Shown one piece after another: positions 45,998 to 55,100 of a stretch of DNA of 64,000 nt. Under the pieces are notes generated by a model. It ran no database searches. It was given only the letters and a program-made list of their open reading frames with translations, and was not told the origin of the DNA. How positions within the stretch are numbered: position 1 is the stretch's first letter; the number at the start of each line of letters is the position of its first letter. Position numbers and translations under genes: made by a program. Origin of the DNA: Citrobacter farmeri (GTDB lineage: Bacteria > Pseudomonadota > Gammaproteobacteria > Enterobacterales > Enterobacteriaceae); the NCBI RefSeq assembly GCF_019048065.1, contig NZ_CP077291.1, positions 1,798,001 through 1,862,000 on the forward strand, read 5' to 3'.

Positions 45998-46021
45998 AAA
46001 CCACCTACGGGTGGTTTTTTT
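45998..46021 (+). terminator. Terminator of the tRNA operon
   Basis: An 8-bp stem AAACCACC/GGTGGTTT with loop TACG and a T-run, 42 bases past leuZ. Confidence 0.88.
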
Positions 46022-46067
46022 GTGCCTGATATTCCATTTCCTAACATTATTCCTAACATCAATTGCG

Positions 46068-46304
46068 CTATTTTTGCCCACCAACCACCGGAACGATCTT
46101 AATTTTGCGATCGTAGCGAGCTGTTTGAGTAATCGTTTTATGGCCGGAAATTTGCTGTTTTTCCTGCAGACTCCCCTCCAGATCGGAAACACCTTTCGCC
46201 TTGAGATCATGGAATGTGAAATCAAAAAGCAGGTGAGGATTTTTTTTCTGAGCCTTATCTCTTGCCTCTTGCCATCGACTGTTAAATCCATCACGCGTAT
46301 ACAC
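46068..46304 (-). pseudogene. Integrase remnant (C-terminal part of a tyrosine recombinase)
   Basis: 78 codons of open frame that match only the C-terminal catalytic end of phage integrases. Visible are a HxxK/R box as FHDLKAKG, the SGH box as ISGHKTITQTA, and the nucleophile tyrosine in ARYDRKIK. Upstream the frame is closed by stop codons within a few codons and no core-binding or N-terminal arm domain is found. It points toward leuZ, as an island integrase normally does. It is therefore the decayed integrase of the element inserted at this tRNA. Confidence 0.82.
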
Positions 46305-46325
46305 GGATTTACCGTGCTACGGGTG

Positions 46326-46526
46326 TTACTCCCCACGTGTTGCGCCCGGATAGTACATCAACACGCAGCAGATCAGATCACCCAGGCGTTTCAGGTGTGA
46401 ATTTGACGACGCAAGGCACGCCCGCGCCAGCGCTCCACCGGCCATTACAGCAATGATGCGTATTGCCTCCGGCGGATTGGTGAACAACATCATCAACACC
46501 TCAGAGAGGTTGTGTTTGTAGGGCAT
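46326..46526 (-). CDS. Small hydrophobic holin-like protein
   Basis: 66 residues from MPYKHNLSEVL. One or two possible membrane segments (EAIRIIAVMAGGALARACLA and LGDLICCVLMYY) with a short polar turn give a holin-like pattern, and it lies next to an integrase relic. I do not recognise a specific family. It could be the tail of a phage lysis cassette or a spurious frame. Confidence 0.4.
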   Translation of the reverse strand: MPYKHNLSEVLMMLFTNPPEAIRIIAVMAGGALARACLASSNSHLKRLGDLICCVLMYYPGATRGE

Positions 46527-46704
46527 TTTCGTTCGTCCATAAAAAGCCCACCAGTGGTAGGTATTTAACTTATAAATAGTTGATTTAATTTGCATAGTTG
46601 GGGTGGATTGTGGTTAATATCACCTAACTATCAATTACAAAAATTCATTAATAACAGGCGTAAAAGATTCCTTGCCACACGTTAAATTAATAAGGAATTT
46701 TTAT

Positions 46705-47067
46705 ATGTCATGGAATAAAAGTGAAGCTGTCTCATATGCCCGTATCCACGCTCAACCCCAAACAACCCACTATTGCGCACGCGCTGTCGCGGCCGCCATT
46801 CGTGCGGGAGGAGTGAAAATTGAGGGGGCCAATGCAAAGGATTTTGGGCGTTCTCTGGAAAAGGCAGGATTCACTAAGGTATATGGCACTCCGATAGCTG
46901 GTGATATTGCTGTTATTAATGCGTTGCCCGGTCCTAAACAGTATGGCCATGTATGCATTTACGATGGAGCCGGAACCTGGTATTCAGATTTCAAGCAGAG
47001 AACACTGTACCCGGGCCCGGCGTATCGCCAATTACAACCAGCAGTAACTATATACAGGCACTACTAA
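46705..47067 (+). CDS. CHAP/NlpC-P60-like amidase, probable cell-wall effector
   Basis: 120 residues, whole protein one domain. A papain-like Cys-His layout is visible: Cys24 in THYCARAVAAAIRAGG and His82 in YGHVCIYDG, with the pattern GTPIAGDIAVI between. The small single-domain size with no signal peptide fits T6SS amidase effectors (Tae2-like) rather than housekeeping NlpC/P60 enzymes, which are secreted. One base separates it from a gene for a secreted DUF3828-like protein, the usual effector-immunity order. AAGGA stands before the ATG. Its likely action is cleavage of peptidoglycan cross-links in rival cells (inference). A phage-type lysin is the alternative. Confidence 0.65.
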   Translation: MSWNKSEAVSYARIHAQPQTTHYCARAVAAAIRAGGVKIEGANAKDFGRSLEKAGFTKVYGTPIAGDIAVINALPGPKQYGHVCIYDGAGTWYSDFKQRTLYPGPAYRQLQPAVTIYRHY

Positions 47068-47068
47068 T

Positions 47069-47502
47069 ATGAAAAAATTTGCCTTTCTTCTGTTTTTAAG
47101 TGCCGCTGCTATGGGGGCTGAGAACATGCAGATCCCGATGAATCGGGCTCTTGAGTTCAACCGCTGGTATATAAAACAAGTTAATAATGATCTCTATCCC
47201 ATCAAGAGGGGGGGGAAATCGATCAGTTTGTTACGGCCGGAACAATGAAAAAACTACGTCATGCAGACGATCCGCGCTATGCAGACGACGAATTTTATGA
47301 GGCTGACTTTTTTCTTAAATCACAATATATCGACGATGACTGGCCGGATAATGTCGTTGTCACCTCTTACGATTCAGATCCGGTTTGCGTGAATGTGAAT
47401 ATCACGTTTGGCAAAAAAAAACCGCATACCGTAATTGACTGTATGGTGAAAGAAAATGATATCTGGAAAATTCAATCAGTAGCCGCACGTGATAACAATT
47501 AA
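47069..47502 (+). pseudogene. Frameshifted DUF3828-like periplasmic immunity protein
   Basis: The first frame (47069-47248) encodes a signal peptide MKKFAFLLFLSAAAMGAE and then ALEFNRWYIKQVNNDLYPIK. The second frame (open from before 47245 to 47502) carries on with EIDQFVTAGTMKKLRHADDPRYADDEF and ends SVAARDNN. They would join into one 144-residue secreted protein if the run of eight G at 47208-47215 had nine, or if the ribosome slipped back one base there. Similar proteins sit behind amidase effectors and neutralise them in the periplasm. It may be truly broken, phase-variable through the G tract, frameshifted in translation, or a sequencing error. Confidence 0.65.
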
Positions 47503-47662
47503 AATAATTGCAGGGGCGATTGTTGCTCCCTGCAATGAGGGCTGTAACCTGTCCGGATTTTGGTTATGAACCCGTCAAAAAAACGCTAATCCCACCGTTG
47601 GATTTAACGACACAGCACAGAGTGAGTGTTAACGATGGGATTTGCGGAAATAAGAAAACAAA

Positions 47663-47682
47663 AAACCACCCGAAGGTGGTTT
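47663..47682 (-). terminator. Intrinsic terminator of the small minus-strand gene
   Basis: An 8-bp stem AAACCACC/GGTGGTTT with loop CGAA, followed on the minus strand by a T-run. Confidence 0.8.
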
Positions 47683-47705
47683 CATTCCTAACTTTAATTA
47701 TCGCA

Positions 47706-47903
47706 CTATCTCGCTCGATCATTCGGGTCTTTGTAGGCTGTATAGATGACCTCGTATCGATGAGGATCCTTTTTAGACGGCTGAATAGGGTACGAGATAC
47801 CATTAAAAAAAAGCGGACCTTTATCAACTGGAACTTTTATTAATGCAAGAATCTCGTCTACAGGAGATTTAGACGTAGGTTTAATGATAAATATATTTTC
47901 CAT
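47706..47903 (-). CDS. Small protein of unknown function
   Basis: 65 residues (MENIFIIKPTSKSPVDEILALIKVP...NDRAR). I do not recognise it. Support comes from a strong GGAGGG site 6 bases before the ATG and an intrinsic terminator 24 bases past the stop. No signal or membrane segment. It lies in the island, opposite to the amidase pair. Confidence 0.55.
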   Translation of the reverse strand: MENIFIIKPTSKSPVDEILALIKVPVDKGPLFFNGISYPIQPSKKDPHRYEVIYTAYKDPNDRAR

Positions 47904-48407
47904 AATTAACCCTCCGTGGGTTTCAGAGCTTGCGTCATTGCATACCGTCTATAAAGAATATCAACGTTGAAAATTGTCAGCAAGATAATTTTATTAAATT
48001 TTCATCGTATATTATAAAAACTAGCGTTTCCGAGTTTACTATTTATACATTGGATGGCTCAGATGTCGCTGCAAATGCTGCCTTTGATTATCAAATATCC
48101 CGATCCAGATAAGATCATGTAAAATTAAAAATATTTTCAATTATTTAATTTGCAATAATGCATATAATAGAAACAATGCTGTTCTCAAAATGCCTTGAGT
48201 GCCGCAGGATATACTTACAATCAAGAAGAAATCAAAAATACTGCGGTAACGCCTGCCGTCAGATGTCCTGGCGTAGACGACAACAACACCAATAATTACC
48301 ACTTTTGTAAATCCGTTACGCCGTTTTGTAACATTTTGATTACACAATAGAAAGCACTCATCAGCCTGTCTATAACCACAGTGCCTATAACTCGAACTGG
48401 AGGAGAT
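47904..48407. other. Gene-free AT-rich stretch in the island
   Basis: About 500 bases without a supportable gene. ORFs on both strands lack starts with ribosome sites or family resemblance. The right end must hold the promoter for the short ORF at 48408. Confidence 0.4.
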
Positions 48408-48509
48408 ATGCGCGATTTGACAGGTGGCGATTATGACGACGAATACACAGAGAAACCGCAACCGGACAGCACGTCTGGCACGGGTACATCTGATATGCGC
48501 GTCGTCTGA
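48408..48509 (+). CDS. Short acidic ORF with very strong ribosome site
   Basis: 33 residues, starting MRDLTGGDYDDEYTEK and rich in D, E, T and S. GGAGGAG is 3-4 bases before the ATG, one of the best ribosome sites in the island. No known family. It may be a small protein, a leader, or the 5' end of something now decayed. It is followed 34 bases on by the glycine-rich ORF. Confidence 0.35.
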   Translation: MRDLTGGDYDDEYTEKPQPDSTSGTGTSDMRVV

Positions 48510-48543
48510 TTCGCCAAAATGTGACGATGAGAGGGATTCTGAA

Positions 48544-48729
48544 ATGGAACATCCATTCAAGAATGAAATTGAAATCAAGGGCTTTCCTGTTCCTTATACT
48601 ATGCATGGCGGTAATTGCGGCCATGGCGGGGCGGGATGGGGCGGTGATGGTTTTGGTGGCGGCTTTGGCGGTGGTCCGGGCTGGCAGCGGTGTGGCTTTC
48701 ATCGCCCTATAAAGGACATGATGACCTGA
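48544..48729 (+). CDS. Glycine-rich small ORF, unrecognised
   Basis: 61 residues: a charged N-terminus (MEHPFKNEIEIKG), then a segment with about 20 glycines in 35 residues interspersed with H, C, W and F (HGGNCGHGGAGWGG and following), and tail FHRPIKDMMT. Composition recalls glycine-rich microcin precursors such as MccB17, but no modification or export genes are near and the similarity is compositional only. The ribosome site is weak. A second frame over the same bases reads as a signal-like hydrophobic stretch, so the true coding frame is uncertain. It ends where the mipA-like remnant begins. Confidence 0.3.
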   Translation: MEHPFKNEIEIKGFPVPYTMHGGNCGHGGAGWGGDGFGGGFGGGPGWQRCGFHRPIKDMMT

Positions 48730-49339
48730 ACGTGCCTGTTCCGATCGTTAACATTGAAAGGGAATCGTTTTATGTTCGGGGAACTGATGCAGGAGCATTT
48801 CTCTGGAAGAATGAGAGCCAGGCATTTTCACTTGGCATCTCGTATTCTGAGTTGTTTTTTGATGCGGGAAAAACAAAGAATCATAATCTCAAAAAACTCG
48901 ACAACAGACATTCAACCCTGAATGCCTTTCTCCAGTACACGCTGTATTCCCCGTATGGTCATGCGAGTATTCAGCTCCTTCGTGACACCCTTGATAACAC
49001 CGACGCTTTCAGCGGCAGGGCATGGTACCAATATCCTGTTTCATTCGTGTCGGTTCATTTCACCCCCAGGGTGGGAATTCGCTGGGACAGCCAGCAGCAA
49101 CTGGATTATTACATCGGGGTTTCTGGGCGTGAAGCGCAAGAAAGCGGCTCGGTAGATACCGTCCGCAGGGAGGCGTGTCACCGTTTATCTCTCTTAACAC
49201 CCCTTGGCCGTTTGCTGATGACTGGAGCGTCATCACGAGCAGTGGCATTATTTTCTTAAATAAGGAGATCAGAAACAACCCGATGATTGATGACAATTTG
49301 ATTTTCCATGTCACCATTGGACTGTCATATTCATTCTGA
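48690..49339 (+). pseudogene. mipA/ompV-family outer-membrane protein gene, 5'-truncated and frameshifted
   Basis: Frame 1 (48690-49150) gives SSPYKGHDDLNVPVPIVN, then matches the MipA/OmpV barrel through LKKLDNRHSTLNAFLQYTLY and LDYYIGVSGREAQESG. Near 49145 one base is missing. The rest continues in another frame as GRYRPQGGVSPFISL, through NNPMIDDNLIFHVTIGLSYSF, and stops at 49339. No signal peptide or first strands can be found in frame upstream. MipA of E. coli is a scaffold for murein hydrolases; OmpV relatives are channel-like. With two lesions it is very likely inactive. Confidence 0.8.
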
Positions 49340-49361
49340 ATTATCCGGGAGAGGTGGTTTT

Positions 49362-50495
49362 ATGAAAACAATTACGCTGATGATATTCACCTGTCTGCTG
49401 GTTGTTGGAATATATGTCTGGTCTGTTGGCCGACCACTTATACTGGACAAAGATCTGCATCTTCCATTTGCAATGTCGGAAGAGTACAAAAGCATGCTTT
49501 ATCATGCGTCAATGGCGCCAAGCGGGCATAATACACAGCCCTGGAAAGTGATTTATTATGCCCGCAGTCATGATTTCACGCTGTTTCTTAACCGTGATCG
49601 GGAACTGGCGCAGGTCGATCCTGAGAACCGTGAAGCATTAATCTCCTTGGGGGCCTTTCTGGAGAACTGGCAGCAGTCGGCGCAGGCATACGGATATACT
49701 CCGAAAATGAGTATTTTACCCACTCCTGGTGCCCAAATGCAGATTGCCCATGTTACGTTTTATAAAACCAGTCATATTCCCGCAGATTCAGAGCAACGTC
49801 TTGCTCGCATGACAGTTCGCCATACTGACAAAAGGAGCTATGAACCCCACAATATTTCCCCGACAACAATCCGCACTCTTCTTGAACGAAATGGCCCCTG
49901 GCTGCGCTATTATCCAAAGGGAACTCCTGGGTTCGCATGGTTGTCCCGCAATACCGTGGAAGCCATGAAGACTCAGGGAGAACATGAAGGTAAAAGACGG
50001 GAACTGTCTCAATGGATAAGATTTTCCAATACTGAAGCACGGCAGGCCAGAGACGGTCTACCGGCAGAGCAACTCGGTATGAAGGGACCACTCAAAGCGG
50101 CTTTTTATACTTTTTATAATCGTCAGGACACGACAACGCCATCTTTTGCCCGTGAATCTGTCAAACTGACCGAGCAACAAGTTGGCAGTGCGGCGGGATT
50201 TTTTGTCATAACGGGGGCTGGCGATTTTCAGGGAATTATCCGTGCAGGCATGCATTTTGAGAGATTCTGGCTCGATGCGGTGGAACTGGGAATTTCTCTG
50301 CATCCCATGAGTCAGATTCTGGAAGAAAAACCTTTCTCCGATGATGTAATGAAAGCATTAAATCTTAATGCTCCTGTTCAGATGATTGTCCGGGCAGGTA
50401 TTACCAGTAATTATGGTGAAAATAACGGAATAAGAAGAAATATCAGTCGGTTTACCTCTATTGATGAGTCCAATGTGGGATCATCAGTCCCTTAA
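49362..50495 (+). CDS. Membrane-anchored nitroreductase-family (Acg-like) protein
   Basis: 377 residues. An N-terminal anchor (MKTITLMIFTCLLVVGIYVWSV) is followed by a nitroreductase/Acg-type FMN domain beginning YHASMAPSGHNTQPWKV, the family's cofactor-binding start, and a C-terminal half with GSAAGFFVITGAGD and ELGISLHPMSQILEE. GAGGTGG precedes the ATG 5 bases away. It starts 22 bases past the mipA-like remnant and could have been in one operon with it. The anchor places the domain in the periplasm if N-in (inference). The substrate is unknown. Confidence 0.7.
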   Translation: MKTITLMIFTCLLVVGIYVWSVGRPLILDKDLHLPFAMSEEYKSMLYHASMAPSGHNTQPWKVIYYARSHDFTLFLNRDRELAQVDPENREALISLGAFLENWQQSAQAYGYTPKMSILPTPGAQMQIAHVTFYKTSHIPADSEQRLARMTVRHTDKRSYEPHNISPTTIRTLLERNGPWLRYYPKGTPGFAWLSRNTVEAMKTQGEHEGKRRELSQWIRFSNTEARQARDGLPAEQLGMKGPLKAAFYTFYNRQDTTTPSFARESVKLTEQQVGSAAGFFVITGAGDFQGIIRAGMHFERFWLDAVELGISLHPMSQILEEKPFSDDVMKALNLNAPVQMIVRAGITSNYGENNGIRRNISRFTSIDESNVGSSVP

Positions 50496-50612
50496 TAGCG
50501 TCTCAAAAGAAAGTCTGATGGAGGGCATTATCGCAAGCGATGTGTTGTGCTGAAACAAATCGGTTTTTCGGTATACTGTCTCTTGTCTGCCAATTCGCAG
50601 TGAGGCGAAATC

Positions 50613-51527
50613 ATGTTAAGCAATGAAGCAAAGCGCAAGAGAGAAGCACTTTTCAGAGACTACGCGAGCAATGTAGATTTTGTGCTTAATACGCCTCTTC
50701 TTGAGCAAAGAAGAATATGGGAAGAAGGGGCAATGAATGCGCCGTTACCCGAAAATATCAGCATAGAAACGATCGCGGAAGAGGGGATTTCAGCGGAGTG
50801 GGTGAGACATTCGCAGGCAGATAAGCGTAAAGTCATCCTGTATCTTCATGGTGGGGGTAACAATCAGGGATCAAGTATTACGCACAGGAAGTTGGTTGCA
50901 CATATTGTTCATGATTCAAAAGTGAATGCTCTCACGCTCAATTATTCGTTAGCCCCTGAACATCCATTTCCTGCCGGTCTGTTGGATGCAAAAAATGCCT
51001 GGTTGTGGTTATTAAAGCAGGCATATCAGCCTGATGATATCATTCCTGGCGGTGACTCAAGTGGCGGTGGGCTGGTTTTATCTCTGCTCCTGTTGCTGAA
51101 AAACGAGCATTATCCGATGCCACACTCCGCTTTCCTGCTATCTCCTATGCTTGATTACACCTTATCGGGTGGCAGTATTTCTTCTTGTGCAGAGAAGGAC
51201 CCGATGATCTTTATTGAGGATTTGCGGCAAACCGTCGCGTACTACTGCTCTGATGCTGAAACATCGAATCCCCTGGTTTCACCCCTTTATGGCGATCTGA
51301 CAGGTCTTCCCCCTCTCCTGATACAAACGGGAAGCGATGAATTACTTCTCGATGACTCGACCCGTCTGGCGAAACAGGCGACAGAGGCTGGCGTTGGCGT
51401 TCAAATTGAAATCTGGAATGGGTTGTGGCACGTATTCCAGTCATCCGCAGGGAAAATACCGGAAGCAAGCCGCGCGATAAGCCGAATCGCATCATTTATT
51501 CATTCACAGCCGCTTGAGATGTTGTAG
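50613..51527 (+). CDS. HSL-family alpha/beta-hydrolase (esterase)
   Basis: 304 residues. Oxyanion motif HGGG (79-82), nucleophile Ser149 in GDSSGGG, acid Asp in LIQTGSDELLLDDS, and His in NGLWHVFQS. This is the hormone-sensitive-lipase type carboxylesterase set. No signal peptide, so cytosolic. The gene stands alone, about 120 bases after the nitroreductase. GAGGCG lies before the ATG. The natural substrate is unknown. Confidence 0.85.
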   Translation: MLSNEAKRKREALFRDYASNVDFVLNTPLLEQRRIWEEGAMNAPLPENISIETIAEEGISAEWVRHSQADKRKVILYLHGGGNNQGSSITHRKLVAHIVHDSKVNALTLNYSLAPEHPFPAGLLDAKNAWLWLLKQAYQPDDIIPGGDSSGGGLVLSLLLLLKNEHYPMPHSAFLLSPMLDYTLSGGSISSCAEKDPMIFIEDLRQTVAYYCSDAETSNPLVSPLYGDLTGLPPLLIQTGSDELLLDDSTRLAKQATEAGVGVQIEIWNGLWHVFQSSAGKIPEASRAISRIASFIHSQPLEML

Positions 51528-52134
51528 CGCGCAGGGGCGGCTTAATGCAATCAGAATCAATATTATACTAAGTAAGTATTAATTTAAGCGCTGTAAAGAT
51601 ATAGGAATTATCCCCGCCTTATTTAACAAGTAAAATATAAAAACAACATGGTGCGTTTACAAATAAAAATATATATACATTTTTATTTTTTCTGACTATA
51701 TTGAGCAAGAGTGGTTTCTACCTCTCTTGCATTCATAATGAATTAATTTACTGCTTTGGCAGTATTTTCACCTTTAAGCGTATGGCTATCACTCTGAATC
51801 TTACAGATTCAGTGGTTGTCTGCGCATTTGATTTTATATTCCACCGGCTTTTGTATGGCGTGGATAGATAATATTTCTTTTGAAAACAAAGGGGGCGCGT
51901 CAGACGAGGTGATTTCTTCATTAATAGGAATAATGGGAATTAAGTGCCAATTATCTTAATTAGCAAGGCGATGCTCCATTTATAATGGTTAGTATTTGTG
52001 AGTTATTGCTTAATAAAAATATTGTAATGGTTCTATCTGGAACCATTCGCAGGGAAATGTTTTTTTCCAGGGGCCTCGAAAAGAATACCGCAGAGACACC
52101 AGGAGTGAGCATGCTTGAACTGGAGGACTGACAA
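51528..52134. other. AT-rich regulatory region before the second autotransporter
   Basis: About 600 bases, strongly AT-rich, no ORF of worth. It contains a 7-bp hairpin (CTGAATC/GATTCAG, 51794-51812). Length and composition suggest a promoter under H-NS-type silencing and an activator (inference). Confidence 0.45.
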
Positions 52135-55100
52135 GTGACTCAAAGGAAATTGAAAAAATTATTATTAGCGGCATCAGGTTGTGTTGCAATATGCGCATTC
52201 CCTGTCGGCTCGACGGAACTCGTGGACCGGGAGTTCATCACCGGCGTCTCCCCCATTAATTCCGGGAGTCACACCGTAAATGGAGACGATGACAACGTTA
52301 CGTTAGATGCCAGTGGGTTAACCGCATCAGTTGCATACCAGCGTGCGATTATCAGCACCCTGAATGGCACGGTAAGAATTGCTGTCTCTCAGGGTAAAAC
52401 CTTAACGGTTATAGGACACAATAATAATTCTACTGTCGAAAACAGTTCAGCGTTATATGCCTGGCAAAGAGACACATATCCCGGTAGCTCTATAATTTTT
52501 ACTGGGGGCAATGTCGTTGTCAGCAATTCTGTTCCGGGATCTTCTTCTGATATCTACGCCATCTACGCCGGTCCTGGTGGAAAATTGGATTTCCTCAGTG
52601 ATGGCGATAACAAGATCAATCTCAAAGTGGATATGTCAGCGGAAGACGGGGCCGGAACCCATCGAACGGGCATTGCGCTTCATAATGGTGAACTGAATTT
52701 TGATGGTGGTCGGTTTGAGGTTTACGTAGATGGCGCGCCAGGAAGCCATTCCATTGACGGACGCAATGGAATAACCATCGCGGCGGAGAGCAAGATGAAT
52801 GTCAAGGCAGATAGCATTCATATTGAAACGAATCAAACGGCTATTGGGGTAACGGGGAGCACGGGCTCGAGTCGTCCTGCCGCTCCCTACGGTGTTTTCA
52901 ATGAAGTGAACTTCGAGGCAGATTCAATTTATCTGAAAGGTTCTCAGGGAATTATATCCATGTTGAACGACAACCTCCGAAGCCACACCCGTTTCACGTT
53001 CACCGGCAGGACGGCTATAGAGGCAATAGCCAATACGGGCCCGTGGGGGTTATCCGGTGATTATGTCGGGGGGCATATTATTGCTGGCAACGCGACAGAC
53101 TTCGAATTCAATGGTGATGTGACATTGACGGGTGAAGACCTGACGTCACTTGGCACGAGTCCTGGTCATGAACTCAAAGGCGTTACGCTTGTTAATGGAT
53201 CAAGCCTGGTTGCAAATGATAATTTTAGTCTCCGGAGCAACGGTGGTTATCAGAACACGGGTTTACGGATATTGGAAAGTCAGGCCCAGTTCAGTGGGCA
53301 AACGCAGATCGCCGTGTTAAATGGTGTCGAATCGGCTACCGGGATCCACATCGATGGTCACCCCGGAATAACCACTCACGCTGAATTTCAGGATGACCTG
53401 ACAATTTCAACGGCGGGTTCTCATGCGGCTAAAATTACCGGCATCGAAGTTCTCTCGGCGGGCACAGCAGATATTCAAAGAGGGTTGTTTATTAATGATA
53501 ACCCCTCAATTGACTGGTCTCTTTTTTCAACAGGCGCCAACAGTCGGATCGATGCAAACTCGTCGGGAACCGGGACCGTACAAGTTCAGGGTAATATTGG
53601 CACGGCTGACAGCGGTACGCTGGAGATGACACTCAACAATGCAAACTCGTGGTTAAAGGCAACCAGTTATACCGCCCGTGATACGGCCAGGGGCGGTACC
53701 CTGAACATGAATATCTCCAACGGTGCGGTGTGGGAAGTGACCGGTAATTCGTACGTCACTAACCTGCTGTTGCAGGGAGGGCGCGTGAATATGCTTGCGC
53801 CGGGCAACGCTGGCACGTTCAAGACATTGACTGTCGAAGGCAACTATACCGGCGGTGGAACCCTGACATTGAATACGGCGCTCGGAAGTGATAGCTCAGC
53901 GACGGACAAACTTATCGTCGAGGGAAATACTTCCGGCCATACCCGGGTGGCCATCAACAATATTGGTGGTATGGGGGCGCAGACGGTTGAAGGGATTGAA
54001 ATTGTCAATGTTGCAGGAACCTCCGACGGAACTTTCGCGAAAGAGAGTCGCATTGTTGCCGGGGCGTACGATTACGATGTGGTCAGGCGCGGCAGCAACT
54101 GGTATTTATGCAGCGCAATGGAGCCTGTTGATCCGACGGACCCGGTCGACCCGACTGACCCGAACGATCCTACAGACCCGGGTGTGCCTGCCTCGCCAGA
54201 AACCCCGCAAACGCCGGTGCACCCAGGCGGCCCATCACAAATTCGCCCGGAATTCGGCAGCTATCTGGCAAACGACCTGGCTGCAAATACCTTGTTCATC
54301 TCGCGACTGCACGATCGTTCTGGCGAAACGCAGTACACCGATGTGCTAACCGGTGAGAAAAAAAGCACCAGCCTGTGGATGCGTAACGTCGGAGGCCATA
54401 TCCGGTTTAACGACAGCAGTGAACAGTTAAAAACCCGGAGCAATAACTATGTGCTACAGATGGGGGGCGATGTGGCGCAGTGGAGTACGGATGGTCTGGA
54501 TCGCTGGCATCTTGGTCTCATGGCGGGCTATGCCAACAGCCATAGCCGCACCACGTCGACGTTAAATAACCATGATTCCCGTGGTAAGGTCGACGGCTAC
54601 AGCGTGGGGCTATATGGCACGTGGTATGCTAATGAGCTTGATAAATCAGGTGGTTATATAGACACCTGGATGCTCTATAACTGGTTTGATAACACTGTCA
54701 ATGGTCAGTATCAGGCAAGTGAAGCGTATAAATCCAAAGGTATCACAGCTGCGGTTGAGGCGGGTTACAGTCTGAAGGTAGGTGAAAGCCAGCAATTGAC
54801 CTACTGGATCCAGCCCAAAGCTCAGGTCATCTGGATGGATGTGCAGGCGGACGAACATCGGGAACGTAGCGGCACCCAGGTGAAGGGAGATAGCACCGGT
54901 AATCTGATGACCAGTCTGGGCGCCAGAGCATATTTCAAACGTAAACCCACCGGTCAAGAAGACAGAGTGGCAGGCATTCAGCCATTTGTTGAGGCGAACT
55001 GGATCCACACCTCACGCAATCCGCGAGTGACAATGGGTGAGGTACACAATGACGTTCAGGGCGTGAAAGACCTGGCTGAACTGAAAGTGGGTGTGGAAGG

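Noticed and set aside
47930..48112. 60-codon ORF in the island
   Set aside because: A rare start codon without ribosome site in AT-rich DNA; nothing recognisable.
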